Assembly (NCBI GenBank): GCA_031396205.1
Contig: JANNKH010000085.1
Span: 13,417 to 77,416 of the forward strand
DNA: 64,000 nt
Direction: 5' to 3'
DNA from: CAISIP01 sp031396205
GTDB lineage: Bacteria; Pseudomonadota; Gammaproteobacteria; Burkholderiales; Burkholderiaceae_C
Below are positions 43,353 to 52,990 of the stretch, one piece after another (within the stretch, counting starts at the first letter, position 1; each line of letters opens with the position of its first letter). Made by a program: the position numbers and the translations under genes. The notes beneath the pieces were generated by a model. It saw nothing but the letters and a program-made list of their open reading frames with translations. It was not told where the DNA came from and made no database searches.

Positions 43353-43750
43353 CACGCAACCCCCGCAACCGTTGCGCCGATTTGTCCGACGGCCTGCAGC
43401 AGCTGGTCCTTGGTGAAAGGCTTGGTGAGGTAGTCCTGGGCGCCGACCATGCGACCGCGTGCCTTGTCGAACACGCCATCCTTGGAGGACAACATAACCA
43501 CCGGAACCTGCGAAAAACGGGGGTTGCGCTTGATGATGGCGCAAGTCTGATAGCCATCGAGGCGCGGCATCAGGATGTCGCAGAAGATCAGGTGCGGCTG
43601 GTAATCGTTGACTTTGGCCAGGGCATCGAAACCATCTTCAGCCAGCAAAACCTCATGCCCGCCCTGTTTCAGGAAAATTTCGGCACTGCGCCGGATGGTA
43701 TTGCTGTCGTCGATGACAAGGACTTTGAAGGTAGATCCGGTGGTGTTCAC
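43352..43750 (-). CDS. pilG: PilG, CheY-like response regulator
   Basis: A 132-residue receiver domain protein: VLVIDDSNTIRRSAEIFLKQ, phosphoacceptor in LIFCDILMPRLDGYQT, and AQDYLTKPFTKDQLL. It resembles PilG, which promotes pilus extension, and is the first gene of pilGHIJ-chpA. About 76 bp separate it from the rubredoxin gene upstream on the same strand. Confidence 0.92.
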   Translation of the reverse strand: MNTTGSTFKVLVIDDSNTIRRSAEIFLKQGGHEVLLAEDGFDALAKVNDYQPHLIFCDILMPRLDGYQTCAIIKRNPRFSQVPVVMLSSKDGVFDKARGRMVGAQDYLTKPFTKDQLLQAVGQIGATVAGVA

Positions 43751-43826
43751 TCGCTAGCACTCCTGCACTGACATTGTTCCGGGACAAGGGTCACCTGCCG
43801 ATGGACTTGGCCTGTCGCGACAGGAC

Positions 43827-44000
43827 TCAGATCTGGACCATTTCGAAGTCTTCCTTGCGGGCACCACATTCGGGGCATGTCCAGTTCATCGGCACATCGG
43901 ACCACTTGGTACCCGGAGCCAGACCATCATCGGGTGCTCCGGCCTCCTCGTCGTATAACCAGCCGCATATCAGACACATCCAGGTTTTTGGTTCACTCAC
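43827..44000 (-). CDS. Rubredoxin
   Basis: A 57-residue protein, GTG start at 44000. Two CxxC pairs hold the iron: MCLICGWLYDE and WTCPECGARKEDFE, with the conserved GLAPGTKWSDVP between them. It transfers single electrons in the cytoplasm. It is divergent from thiD and lies upstream of the pil genes, a conserved Burkholderiales arrangement. An ATG seven codons in would remove only SEPKTW and is also possible. Confidence 0.93.
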   Translation of the reverse strand: MSEPKTWMCLICGWLYDEEAGAPDDGLAPGTKWSDVPMNWTCPECGARKEDFEMVQI

Positions 44001-44112
44001 AGCTTAAAGGGCCTTCGAATAGAATGCAAACATTGTATAGAGACGGTCCAGGCGATTCGCGCCCGACGTGCCGAAAACCACGCTATTCTGCCTCAGCGGC
44101 AACCCCGTCCCG

Positions 44113-45039
44113 ATGATGTCCCCCCCTTCTCCTGACGACGCATCCGAAACCGATGCAATCGGTGTTCAGCCTGCCTGCGTACTGGTGTTCAATGCGAACG
44201 ATCCCAGTGGCGCCGGTGGACTGGCCGGTGACATCAATGCGGTGGCCTCGGTCGGCGCCCATGCACTGCCGGTGGTGACGGGCGCCTATGCCCGCGACAC
44301 AGCGGAGATCGTCGACCACCACGCGATGGACGACGAGGCGGTGAGGGAACAGGCGCGCACGATTTTGGAGGATGTGCGCGCCCAGGTGATCAAGATCGGA
44401 TTTTGCGGATCCGCCGAAAATCTGAGCGCCATTGCCGAGATCGCCTCGGACTATTCGGAGGTGCCGGTCATCGCCTATATGCCGGACCTTTCCTGGTGGA
44501 GCGAGGTGCAGATCGACCTGTATCTGGACGCGTTTCGGGAACTCATACTGCCGCAGACGACTGTGTTGGTCGGAAACCACAGCACGCTGTGGCGCTGGCT
44601 GCTTGCGGACTGGAGTTCCGAGAAAAACCCCGGCCCGCGCGACATCGCCCGCGCGGCCAACGACAAAGGTGTTCCCTACACGCTGGTTACCGGCATCCTG
44701 GCGCCGGAGCAACAGATCGAGAACGTGCTTGCATCGCCACAGGCGGTCATGTACAGCGAGCGCTTCGAGCGTTTCGAGGCCACTTTCGCCGGTGCTGGCG
44801 ACACCTTGTCGGCTGCCCTGGCGGCGCTGCTGGCCAGCGGCAGCGATCTTGCAGAGTCGGTCAAGGAGGCCCTGGGTTACCTGGACCGCTGCCTGGATGC
44901 GGGATTTCGACCGGGCATGGGGCATATCGTCCCGGACCGCCTGTTCTGGGCCCAATCGGAATCGGATACCGACGAATTGGAACCCGACACCGGCGCCGCC
45001 GCGCTTTTTGACCTGCCTGCCCATGACACCAAACACTGA
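44113..45039 (+). CDS. thiD: Hydroxymethylpyrimidine/phosphomethylpyrimidine kinase
   Basis: About 308 residues, a ribokinase-fold kinase of thiamine biosynthesis that phosphorylates HMP and HMP-P. It has VLVFNANDPSGAGGLAGDIN at the N-terminus, ALPVVTGAYARDTAEI, and the anion-hole/catalytic motif FAGAGDTLSAALAALL. The N-terminal 30 residues before the first strand are variable; the frame is open back to 44068. It overlaps hemL by 17 nt, so the two are co-expressed. Confidence 0.88.
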   Translation: MMSPPSPDDASETDAIGVQPACVLVFNANDPSGAGGLAGDINAVASVGAHALPVVTGAYARDTAEIVDHHAMDDEAVREQARTILEDVRAQVIKIGFCGSAENLSAIAEIASDYSEVPVIAYMPDLSWWSEVQIDLYLDAFRELILPQTTVLVGNHSTLWRWLLADWSSEKNPGPRDIARAANDKGVPYTLVTGILAPEQQIENVLASPQAVMYSERFERFEATFAGAGDTLSAALAALLASGSDLAESVKEALGYLDRCLDAGFRPGMGHIVPDRLFWAQSESDTDELEPDTGAAALFDLPAHDTKH

Positions 45040-46327
45040 GACCAACGACAGCCTGTTCGCGCGTGCGCAACGCGTCATTCCCGGTGGCGTCAATTCCCCG
45101 GTGCGTGCCTTCAAGGCGGTCGGCGGCACACCGCGTTTCGTTAAACGCGCCCAGGGCGCCTACTTCTGGGACGTCGAAGGCACGCGGTATATTGACTACA
45201 TCGGCTCCTGGGGCCCGATGATCCTGGGACATGGCCACCACGCGGTGGTGCAGGCCGTTCAAAGCGCGGTACGCGAGGGGTTTTCGTTTGGCGCGCCGAC
45301 AGAGCGCGAAGTCGAACTGGCCGAGGCGATCGTGCGCCTGGTACCCTCGATGGACATGGTGCGCCTGGTCAGTTCGGGCACCGAAGCGGCGATGAGCGCA
45401 CTGCGCCTGGCGCGTGGATTCACCGGCCGGAACAAGCTGATCAAGTTCGAGGGCTGCTATCACGGCCACGCAGATGCGCTGCTGGTCAAGGCCGGCTCCG
45501 GCCTGGCGACCTTTGGCAACCCCACCAGCGCCGGTGTGCCGCCCGAAGTGGTGCGCGACACGCTGGTTCTCCAATACAACAATATCGAGCAACTGGAGCA
45601 GACCTTCACGCTGCACGGCAAGGATCTGGCCTGCGTGGTGATCGAACCAATTGCCGGAAACATGAATTTTGTCCGCGCCAGTGTCGCTTTCATGCAACGA
45701 TGCCGCGAGCTGTGCACCCAATATGGCGCGTTGCTGGCATTCGACGAAGTCATGACCGGTTGCCGGGTCGCGCCTGGCAGCGCGCAGTCGGTCTACGCAC
45801 GTGACCTGCCGGGCTTTGAGCCCGACATGACGATCATGGGCAAGGTTATCGGCGGCGGCATGCCACTGGCCGCATTCGGTGCCAGGCGCGCGGTCATGGA
45901 ACAACTGGCACCGTTGGGACCGGTTTACCAGGCCGGTACCTTGTCCGGCAATCCGGTAGCCACCGCCTGCGGCCTGGCCACACTGGCCGAAATCAGCAAA
46001 CCCGGTTTTTTCGAGGCCTTGTCGCGAAAGTCCCGCGCACTGGTCGACGGGCTGACACTTGCCGCCAGGGATGCCGGCGTACCGTTGTGTGGGGACAGCG
46101 AAGGCGGCATGTTCGGATTCTTCCTGCTGGAGCAGTTGCCGCAGAACTATGACCAGGTCATGCGCTCGGACGGCGCGCGCTTCAACATGTTTTTTCACGG
46201 CATGCTCGCGCGCGGCGTCTACTTTGCGCCCGCGCTCTACGAGGCCGGGTTCGTCAGCGCGGCACATTCCGATGCCGACATCGAGGCCACCGTCGCTGCG
46301 GCGCGCGAGGTTTTCAGGACGCTGTAA
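45023..46327 (+). CDS. hemL: Glutamate-1-semialdehyde 2,1-aminomutase
   Basis: A 434-residue PLP enzyme that makes 5-aminolevulinate for heme via the C5 pathway. Diagnostic blocks are VIPGGVNSPVRAFKAVGGTP, IGSWGPMILGHGHHAVV, VSSGTEAAMSALRLARGFTG, YHGHADALLVKAGSG, LAFDEVMTGCRVAPGSAQ and MGKVIGGGMPLAAFG with the PLP Lys near residue 274. The start ATG overlaps the end of thiD. Confidence 0.95.
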   Translation: MTPNTETNDSLFARAQRVIPGGVNSPVRAFKAVGGTPRFVKRAQGAYFWDVEGTRYIDYIGSWGPMILGHGHHAVVQAVQSAVREGFSFGAPTEREVELAEAIVRLVPSMDMVRLVSSGTEAAMSALRLARGFTGRNKLIKFEGCYHGHADALLVKAGSGLATFGNPTSAGVPPEVVRDTLVLQYNNIEQLEQTFTLHGKDLACVVIEPIAGNMNFVRASVAFMQRCRELCTQYGALLAFDEVMTGCRVAPGSAQSVYARDLPGFEPDMTIMGKVIGGGMPLAAFGARRAVMEQLAPLGPVYQAGTLSGNPVATACGLATLAEISKPGFFEALSRKSRALVDGLTLAARDAGVPLCGDSEGGMFGFFLLEQLPQNYDQVMRSDGARFNMFFHGMLARGVYFAPALYEAGFVSAAHSDADIEATVAAAREVFRTL

Positions 46328-46494
46328 AGCGCGGGCATCGGCGAGTTGGCCTGTGCACGACATCTCGCGCGGGCGGGAACCACTTCGGGCCGGTGCGAGG
46401 CGGGCATTTGTTACTTCTGCTTTACCGCGCAAACATGCACAAGCACGCCGGCCCGGCGTAGCATGCAGGCTGCAACCACCGTAGGGAGCAGCCC

Positions 46495-47196
46495 ATGAAA
46501 TCCGTTCTAGTTGCGATCGTTGCCAGCGCAACCTGTGCGCTGGCCGGCGCACAGGATTATGGCCGGGTGTTGTCAAGCACTCCGGTAATCCAGCAGGTTG
46601 CCGTGCCGCAGCAGGTCTGCCACCAGGAGTCGGTCGTTGTGCCCGGACAGCGCTATGGGGCCGGCGCGGCCATCGGCGCCATAGCCGGGGCGGCCATCGG
46701 CAATTCGATCGGGCATGGTGGCGGCCGCGCGGCAGGCACCCTTATCGGCATGATCGGTGGCGCGGCCATCGGTGACCAGATCGAGGGCCAGGGCGCGAAC
46801 CAGATCCAGCAGGTTCGGCAGTGCACGACCCACACCGCCTACGAGAGTCGCGTGCTGTATTACGATGTCGTGTATGCGTATGCGGGGCGCCAATATGCGG
46901 CTCAGATGGCACAGGATCCGGGGCCGACCGTGCAGTTGCAGGTGAGCCCGGTCGGAGCTGCCGCGCCACCGCCGGTCAATGTCGCTGCGCCGATACGGGT
47001 TGCCCCCACGGTCACGACGATCCATTCCTCGGTGGAATATGTGCCGTACATCGCACCCGTGCGGGTGGCGCCCATCGTCATCGCGCTGCCGTTGTATCGG
47101 CAGCTGCATCCGCAGCGGCAGCATCGCCATCCATATCGAGCGGCGACTCCCTACCAGCGCCATCCGGGCCAGGGACAGGCTCCGTACTGGCGCTGA
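46495..47196 (+). CDS. Exported glycine-zipper 2TM protein
   Basis: A 233-residue envelope protein. A signal peptide (MKSVLVAIVASATCALAGA) precedes VVVPGQRYGAGAAIGAIAGA and GTLIGMIGGAAIGDQIEG, a glycine-zipper pair typical of Gly-zipper_2TM/SlyB-like proteins. Two Cys flank the zipper (QQVCHQESV, VRQCTTHTA). The C-terminal half is Pro/Val-rich and then His/Arg/Gln-rich. No lipobox is present, as the Cys is not at the cleavage site. A GGGAG site precedes the ATG. Envelope stress or structural role is likely; no partner is evident. Confidence 0.8.
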   Translation: MKSVLVAIVASATCALAGAQDYGRVLSSTPVIQQVAVPQQVCHQESVVVPGQRYGAGAAIGAIAGAAIGNSIGHGGGRAAGTLIGMIGGAAIGDQIEGQGANQIQQVRQCTTHTAYESRVLYYDVVYAYAGRQYAAQMAQDPGPTVQLQVSPVGAAAPPPVNVAAPIRVAPTVTTIHSSVEYVPYIAPVRVAPIVIALPLYRQLHPQRQHRHPYRAATPYQRHPGQGQAPYWR

Positions 47197-47267
47197 CAGC
47201 CTCAACCCGTAACGTACAAGGGCATTGCGGCCCACGGCGGCGATTGATTGCCAGGCCCGACAGCCCC

Positions 47268-48845
47268 CTAGTGGCGGAAGTGGCGAATGCCCGTCAACAC
47301 CATCGCCACATTGCGCTCGTCGGCGGCCGCAATCACCTCGTCGTCGCGCATGCTGCCACCGGGCTGGATCACGCATTGCGCGCCGGCGTCGACAACCAGA
47401 TCGAGACCATCGCGGAACGGGAAGAACGCGTCGCTGGCAACGACACTGCCCTGCAGGCTGAGACCCGCATGCTGCGCCTTGATGCTGGCGATGCGGGCCG
47501 AATCGAGCCGGCTCATCTGACCGGCGCCGACGCCGACCGTCATGCCGTTGGCGCAGAACACGATGGCGTTGGATTTCACGTACTTGGCCACTTTCCACGC
47601 GAACAGCAGATCCTGCATTTGCGCCTGGGTTGGCTGGCGCTTCGTCACAACCTTCAGATCAGCCAAGGCCAGTTCATGGTTATCGGCCGTCTGCAGCAAG
47701 ATACCCGAACCCACCCGCTTCATGTCGATCGCGTTCAGGCCCCGATCCCACGCGCTGGCGCCGCCGGGCGGCAAGGCAATCCTGAGGACCCGGACATTGG
47801 GCTTGGATTTCAGGACGGCCAGCGCATCTTCTGAGAAGTCGGGCGCAATCAGCACTTCGACAAACTGCTTTGCCACCGCCTCGGCCGCCGGCCCATGGAC
47901 TCGGCAGTTGAACGCGATGATGCCGCCAAAGGCCGAAGTCGGGTCCGTCTGGAACGCCTTCTCGTAGGCCTGCAGCGCGTTCTCGCCCACCGCCACACCA
48001 CAGGGATTGGCATGTTTGACGATGGCACAGGCGTTCCCGGAAAAGCTCTTGACGCACTCCCATGCCGCGTCGGCGTCGGCGATATTGTTGTAGCTCAGCT
48101 CCTTGCCCTGCACCTGCTGCGCGCTGGCCAGCGAGCCCGGCGCCGGAAACAGGTCGCGGTAGTAGGCCGCCTGCTGGTGCGGATTCTCCCCATAGCGCAA
48201 ATCCTGCAACTTGACGAAGCGCCCATTGGACTGCGCCGGAAAGAGCGCGTGGCGGCCATCGGGGCCAATGCCCGACAAATAGTCGCTGATGGCGCCGTCA
48301 TACTGGCTGATGCGGTTGAACGCGGTCACCGCCAGCGCAAACCGAGTCGTGTCGGACACCGCGCCCTGCTGCGCGAGCTCGGCCAGCACGCCGGCGTATT
48401 GCGCCGCATCGGTCAGCACCGCGACATCCTTCCAGTTCTTGGCTGCGCTGCGCACCATGGCCGGCCCGCCGATGTCGATGTTCTCGATCGCGTCCTCCAG
48501 CGTGCAGTCCGACTTCGCGATGGTGGCCTCGAACGGATACAGATTGACCACCAGCAGATCGATGGTGCCGATGCCATAGGCGCTCAAGGCCTCCATGTGG
48601 GCCGGCACATCGCGTCTTGCCAGCAGCGCGCCATGCACCATGGGATGCAAAGTCTTGACTCTGCCATCCAGCATTTCCGGAAAACCCGTCAGTTCGGCTA
48701 CTTCGCGAACCGCCAGACCACTGGACGTCAGCAAAGCGGCAGTGCCACCGGTCGAGACCAGTTCCACGCCCAGCGCCTGCAGCGCGGTGGCAAATTCAAC
48801 AATGCCGGTCTTGTCCGATACCGATATCAACGCCTTGGTGACCAT
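47268..48845 (-). CDS. purH: Bifunctional AICAR formyltransferase / IMP cyclohydrolase
   Basis: A 525-residue enzyme for the last two steps of IMP synthesis. The N-terminal cyclohydrolase domain begins KALISVSDKTGIVEFATALQ and contains TGFPEMLDGRVKTLHP and NIDIGGPAMVRSAAKN. The formyltransferase domain has DLRYGENPHQQAAYYRD, VKHANPCGVAVGENALQAYE and the final SMRDDEVIAAADE. It lies downstream of dusB-fis on the same strand, 58 bp after fis. Confidence 0.96.
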   Translation of the reverse strand: MVTKALISVSDKTGIVEFATALQALGVELVSTGGTAALLTSSGLAVREVAELTGFPEMLDGRVKTLHPMVHGALLARRDVPAHMEALSAYGIGTIDLLVVNLYPFEATIAKSDCTLEDAIENIDIGGPAMVRSAAKNWKDVAVLTDAAQYAGVLAELAQQGAVSDTTRFALAVTAFNRISQYDGAISDYLSGIGPDGRHALFPAQSNGRFVKLQDLRYGENPHQQAAYYRDLFPAPGSLASAQQVQGKELSYNNIADADAAWECVKSFSGNACAIVKHANPCGVAVGENALQAYEKAFQTDPTSAFGGIIAFNCRVHGPAAEAVAKQFVEVLIAPDFSEDALAVLKSKPNVRVLRIALPPGGASAWDRGLNAIDMKRVGSGILLQTADNHELALADLKVVTKRQPTQAQMQDLLFAWKVAKYVKSNAIVFCANGMTVGVGAGQMSRLDSARIASIKAQHAGLSLQGSVVASDAFFPFRDGLDLVVDAGAQCVIQPGGSMRDDEVIAAADERNVAMVLTGIRHFRH

Positions 48846-48903
48846 GGGTTTTCCGTTCAGCCTTCAGTTCTGCGAGAGCGGCGCGGGACAAACCCGCCGC
48901 GTG

Positions 48904-49140
48904 TCAGTTGAGCAACTTGTGCTCGAGCAATTTCTTGCGCAGGGTATTGCGATTGAGGCCCAGCCATTGCGCGGCGCGGGACTGGTTCTGGTCTGCCTGC
49001 TGCATGACGACTTCCAGCAGCGGCCTTTCCACCACCCGCAGCATCATGTCGTACATGCCATCGGGTTCGGTGCCGCGCAGGTCCCGAAAATAGCCTTCCA
49101 GGCTGGTGCGCACGCACTCCTCGATGTGTTTCTTGCTCAT
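48904..49140 (-). CDS. fis: Fis-family DNA-binding protein
   Basis: A 78-residue nucleoid protein with the Fis C-terminal helix-turn-helix: VVMQQADQNQSRAAQWLGLN followed by RNTLRKKLLEHKL. Fis bends DNA and modulates rRNA and many other promoters. Its ATG overlaps the dusB stop (ATGA), the conserved dusB-fis arrangement. Confidence 0.95.
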   Translation of the reverse strand: MSKKHIEECVRTSLEGYFRDLRGTEPDGMYDMMLRVVERPLLEVVMQQADQNQSRAAQWLGLNRNTLRKKLLEHKLLN

Positions 49141-50189
49141 TGCGCGGTCTCCATGGATCCTGTCAACGCCGCGTCGTCGATGTCTGCCGCAGCCGGCGGC
49201 AACCGGTCCATGGTTGCCCCCAAGGTATCAAAATATCCGGCCACTGCAGCCATCTGCGCATCCACATCCGACAGCAGATTCATCGCGCCGCGAAACACCT
49301 CGCCGCCGGGCAGATGGCGTACATACCAGCCGATGTGCTTGCGTGCGCTGAGCACGCCAATGTGATCGCCGTACAACGCATAGTGATCCTGCAGATGCTC
49401 CAGCAGCAAGCGCCTCACCTCGGCCACCAGGGGCTGCGCCAGCACCGTGCCGGTGGCCAGAAAATGCGCCATCTCGCGAAAGATCCACGGCCGGCCCTGG
49501 GCCGCGCGGCCCACCATCACCGCATCGGCGCCGGTGGCCAGCAGCACCGCGCGCGCCTTGTGCGGCGTCGTGATGTCACCGTTGGCCACCACGGGAATGC
49601 GTACCACAGCCTTGACCGCCGTCACGGTGTCGTATTCCGCTTGGCCGCGGTAGCCCTGCTCACGGGTCCTTCCGTGGATGGCCAGCATCTGCACGCCCGC
49701 ATTTTCTGCATCGCGCGCGATACGCGCAGCGTTGCGGTGCGATTGGCACCAGCCGGTCCGCATCTTGAGCGTCACCGGCACGTTGTGCGGCGCGCAGGCT
49801 CGTACCACCGCCTCGACAATCGACAAGGCCAGCGCCTCGTCCTGCATCAACGCAGAACCGGCCCACTTGTTGCAAACCTTTTTCGCCGGGCAGCCCATGT
49901 TGATGTCGATGATCTGGGCGCCGCGGTCCACGTTGTAGGCGGCCGCGTCGGCCATCATCCGGGCGTCGGTGCCGGCAATCTGCACGGCGATCGGACCCGG
50001 CTCGCCGTCGTGGTTCGCGCGCCGCGACGTTTTGAGCGATTGGTACAGGTCCGGCCGCGAGGTCACCATCTCGCTCACCGCATGGCCGGCGCCCAGGCGC
50101 CGGCACAGCTGGCGAAACGGCCGATCCGTCACGCCCGCCATCGGGGCCACCATCAGGCGGTTGGCAAGCGTGTATTGGCCGATCTGCAT
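49137..50189 (-). CDS. dusB: tRNA-dihydrouridine synthase B
   Basis: A 350-residue FMN-dependent enzyme that reduces uridine in the tRNA D-loop. Visible motifs are VAPMAGVTDRPFRQLCRRLG, IDINMGCPAKKVCNKWAGSA with the catalytic Cys, LAIHGRTREQGYRGQAEYD, ANGDITTPHKA and VMVGRAAQGRPWIF. The ATG at 50189 gives the usual MQIGQYTLANRLMVAPMAG start; the frame is open to 50237. First gene of dusB-fis(-purH). Confidence 0.95.
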   Translation of the reverse strand: MQIGQYTLANRLMVAPMAGVTDRPFRQLCRRLGAGHAVSEMVTSRPDLYQSLKTSRRANHDGEPGPIAVQIAGTDARMMADAAAYNVDRGAQIIDINMGCPAKKVCNKWAGSALMQDEALALSIVEAVVRACAPHNVPVTLKMRTGWCQSHRNAARIARDAENAGVQMLAIHGRTREQGYRGQAEYDTVTAVKAVVRIPVVANGDITTPHKARAVLLATGADAVMVGRAAQGRPWIFREMAHFLATGTVLAQPLVAEVRRLLLEHLQDHYALYGDHIGVLSARKHIGWYVRHLPGGEVFRGAMNLLSDVDAQMAAVAGYFDTLGATMDRLPPAAADIDDAALTGSMETAQ

Positions 50190-50364
50190 GTACTCGGGTT
50201 GCAAATTAAATTGGTTGAAGGCTGAACCGACCGGCATGGCTGCGGTGTCTGCGCACCGATTCTAACTGCCCAAAATTTCAGCAATCGAAATCACCGCACC
50301 GTCGGCGGGCATCGCGCACCGCAGTCGATGCGCTCCCCGGGCCCTGCCTATACTTGGGCCACCG

Positions 50365-50844
50365 ATGCACCTCTGGATTGACCACCTGATCACGTTGCTG
50401 GCCCTGCCGCAATTCGGGTTGAGTACGGTGCTGGTCATATCGTTCGTCTCAGCCACCTTGCTGCCCCTGGGTTCGGAGCCGGTCGTGTTTGGCCTGGTGA
50501 AGATCAACCCGGCCCTGTACTGGCCGGCAGTGCTGGTGGCGACCGCCGGCAACACGCTGGGCGGCGCCTTGACCTGGTTCATGGGATTCGGCACCCATCA
50601 ACTGGTCGACAAATACCGCCACTCACCCTCCCACGGTCGGGCACTGCGCTGGCTCGAGCATCTCGGGCCCAAGGCCTGCCTGTTGTCATGGCTTCCGGTC
50701 GTGGGCGACCCGTTGTGCGCGGTGGCCGGCTGGTTGCGGTTTCCGTTTTGGCCGTGCCTGGTGTTCATGGCGATCGGAAAATTCCTGCGCTATGCCACGA
50801 TGACGGCGGCCTTGTTGTGGGTTTTCCCCGGCGCCATCGGCTGA
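50365..50844 (+). CDS. YqaA/DedA-like small membrane protein
   Basis: A 159-residue inner-membrane protein with the YqaA form of the SNARE-associated/DedA fold: FGLSTVLVISFVSATLLPLG, ATAGNTLGGALTWFMGFG, LLSWLPVVGDPLCAVAGWLR and a last helix (LWVFPGAIG). Such proteins may act as membrane transporters or scramblases; function not established. A LysR gene follows on the same strand 56 bp later. Confidence 0.85.
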   Translation: MHLWIDHLITLLALPQFGLSTVLVISFVSATLLPLGSEPVVFGLVKINPALYWPAVLVATAGNTLGGALTWFMGFGTHQLVDKYRHSPSHGRALRWLEHLGPKACLLSWLPVVGDPLCAVAGWLRFPFWPCLVFMAIGKFLRYATMTAALLWVFPGAIG

Positions 50845-50900
50845 TGCGGGGCCCATGCAGGATTTGCATGGGTCGGCGCCTGCCACCGCATAATTCGGCC

Positions 50901-51911
50901 ATGGAAACCAAATGGCTAGAAGATTTTGTCAGCCTCGCTGAAACGCGCAGTTTCAGCCGGTCTGCGCAACTGCGGCATGTGACGCAGCCGGCGTTCTCGC
51001 GCCGTATCCAGTCGCTCGAGGCCTGGGCCGGCAGCGACCTTGTCGACCGCAGCTCCTACCCGACCCGGCTGACGCCGGCCGGCCAAACTCTGTATGACCA
51101 GTCGCTGGAAATCCTGCAGGCCCTGCAAAGCACGCGCGCGATGATGCGCAGTCACCGCACCAGCGACCAGGAAGTGGTCGAATTTGCGGTGCCGCACACA
51201 TTGGCGTTCACCTTTTTTCCGGCCTGGGTGTCGGATCTGCGCGAGAAGTTTGGGCCGATGAAAAGCCGGTTGATTGCGCTCAACGTCCATGATGCCGTAT
51301 TGCGCCTGGTCGAGGGCAGTTGCGACCTGCTGATCGCCTACCACCACAGCGCACACCCGTTCCAGCTCGATCCGCAGCGCTACGAGATGGTCAGCCTGGG
51401 CGAAGAAGTGGTGGCGCCGTATACGAAACCCAACGCCGACGGGCTGCCGGCGTTTTGCCTGCCAGGGCGCGCCGGCCAGCCTTTGCCCTATCTGGGGTAT
51501 GCGCCTGGCGCCTACCTGGCGCAGATGGTTGACCTGATCCTCAAGCAAACTCCGATCCCGATCCATTTCGACCGGGTCTACGAGACCGACATGGCTGAAG
51601 GACTCAAGGCGATGGCGCTGGAGGGCCATGGCGTGGCGTTCCTGCCCTACAGCGCGGTCAAAAAAGAGCTGCGCGCCAAGCGGCTGGTCAGCGCCTTGCC
51701 GGCAGAAATGGCCGGATTGCAGCTGACGATGGATGTGCGTGCCTACCGGGAGCGGCCCGCAAGCCAGGACAACGGCCGCAGCCACAACGGAGCCGGCAAA
51801 GTCGCCACGACGGGCGGTAAATCGAAAAATGGGGCGGTCAAGGGCAATGCACATGCATTGTGGGACTACCTGGCGACTGTCCCCGGCATCCAGCATGCGC
51901 CGTCGACCTGA
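50901..51911 (+). CDS. LysR-type regulator, HypT (YjiE)-like
   Basis: A 336-residue LysR regulator. The HTH is METKWLEDFVSLAETRSFSR / SAQLRHVTQPAFSRRIQSLE, characteristic of the HypT group, which in E. coli senses hypochlorite through methionine oxidation. The effector domain (VEFAVPHTLAFTFFPAWVSD, EGHGVAFLPYSAVKKEL) is typical. A low-complexity Gly/Lys/Asn-rich insertion of about 30 residues precedes the last helix (ALWDYLATVPG). pyrC follows 23 bp later. Confidence 0.82.
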   Translation: METKWLEDFVSLAETRSFSRSAQLRHVTQPAFSRRIQSLEAWAGSDLVDRSSYPTRLTPAGQTLYDQSLEILQALQSTRAMMRSHRTSDQEVVEFAVPHTLAFTFFPAWVSDLREKFGPMKSRLIALNVHDAVLRLVEGSCDLLIAYHHSAHPFQLDPQRYEMVSLGEEVVAPYTKPNADGLPAFCLPGRAGQPLPYLGYAPGAYLAQMVDLILKQTPIPIHFDRVYETDMAEGLKAMALEGHGVAFLPYSAVKKELRAKRLVSALPAEMAGLQLTMDVRAYRERPASQDNGRSHNGAGKVATTGGKSKNGAVKGNAHALWDYLATVPGIQHAPST

Positions 51912-51934
51912 ATCCAATCAGGAGCGGAACATCA

Positions 51935-52990
51935 ATGGATCGACTGCGCATTACCCGCCCTGACGACTGGCATCTTCACGTGCGCGATGGCCAGGCACTG
52001 GCCACGGTTGTACCGCATACGGCGGCGCAGTTTGCGCGCGCCATCATCATGCCCAACCTCAAGCCGCCGGTGACCTCGGTGGCACAGGCCATGGACTACG
52101 CGGCGCGCATCCGCGCGGCGGTACCGGTCGGCCTGGACTTCAGACCCTTGATGACCTTGTACCTGACCGACCGCCTCGAAGCCGCCGAGATCATCCGCGC
52201 CAGCGCGACCCGCGCCAGCGGCGCCGGCGACATGGTTGTTGCCGCCAAGTTGTACCCGGCCGGCGCCACCACCAACAGCGACGCAGGCGTCACCGATATG
52301 CGCCGCGTCTACCGGGTGCTCGAGGCGATGCAAAAGGAGCGCTTGCCGCTACTGGTGCATGGCGAGGTCACATCACCCGAGATCGACTTGTTCGACCGCG
52401 AGGCGGTATTCATCGAGCAGCAATTGATCCCGTTGCGACACGATTTCCCGGAACTGCGCATCGTGCTGGAACACATCACCACGAAAGAGGCCGCGCAGTA
52501 TGTCCGCGAGGCCGGGCCGCATACGGCGGCCACCATCACCGCTCACCACCTGCTGTTCAACCGCAATGCCATCTTCGCCGGCGGCATCCGTCCGCACTAC
52601 TACTGTCTGCCGGTGCTCAAGCGCGAAAGCCACCGCCTGGCTTTGGTCGCGGCAGCCACCAGTGGCGATGCGCATTTTTTCCTCGGCACCGACAGCGCAC
52701 CGCATCCCGCGCAGCTAAAGGAACATGCCAGCGGCTGCGCAGGCTGTTATACCGCGCATGCGGCGCTGGAAATGTATGCGCAGGCCTTCGACACTGCCAG
52801 CGCGCTCGATCGACTGGAGGGCTTCGCCAGTTTGCATGGGGCCGACTTCTACGGCCTGCCGCGCAACACCGGCACGGTCGTACTGGAGCGCCAGACCTGG
52901 CAAGTCCCCCAGAGTTACCCGTTTGGCGACGCCGAGCTCAAGCCGCTGCTGGGCGGCGAACGACTGCCATGGAAACTGCGGCGCGATTGA
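51935..52990 (+). CDS. pyrC: Dihydroorotase (catalytically competent)
   Basis: A 351-residue type II dihydroorotase that closes carbamoyl-aspartate to dihydroorotate. The metal motif is intact, PDDWHLHVRDG, the carboxylated Lys region is VVAAKLYPAGATTNSDAGVT, further His ligands lie in LPLLVHGEVT and LEHITTKEAA, and the catalytic Asp in FFLGTDSAPHP. The ATG at 51935 follows AGGAGC. This gene supplies the activity missing from PyrX at 29.4 kb. It overlaps the DUF3025 gene by 22 nt. Confidence 0.95.
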   Translation: MDRLRITRPDDWHLHVRDGQALATVVPHTAAQFARAIIMPNLKPPVTSVAQAMDYAARIRAAVPVGLDFRPLMTLYLTDRLEAAEIIRASATRASGAGDMVVAAKLYPAGATTNSDAGVTDMRRVYRVLEAMQKERLPLLVHGEVTSPEIDLFDREAVFIEQQLIPLRHDFPELRIVLEHITTKEAAQYVREAGPHTAATITAHHLLFNRNAIFAGGIRPHYYCLPVLKRESHRLALVAAATSGDAHFFLGTDSAPHPAQLKEHASGCAGCYTAHAALEMYAQAFDTASALDRLEGFASLHGADFYGLPRNTGTVVLERQTWQVPQSYPFGDAELKPLLGGERLPWKLRRD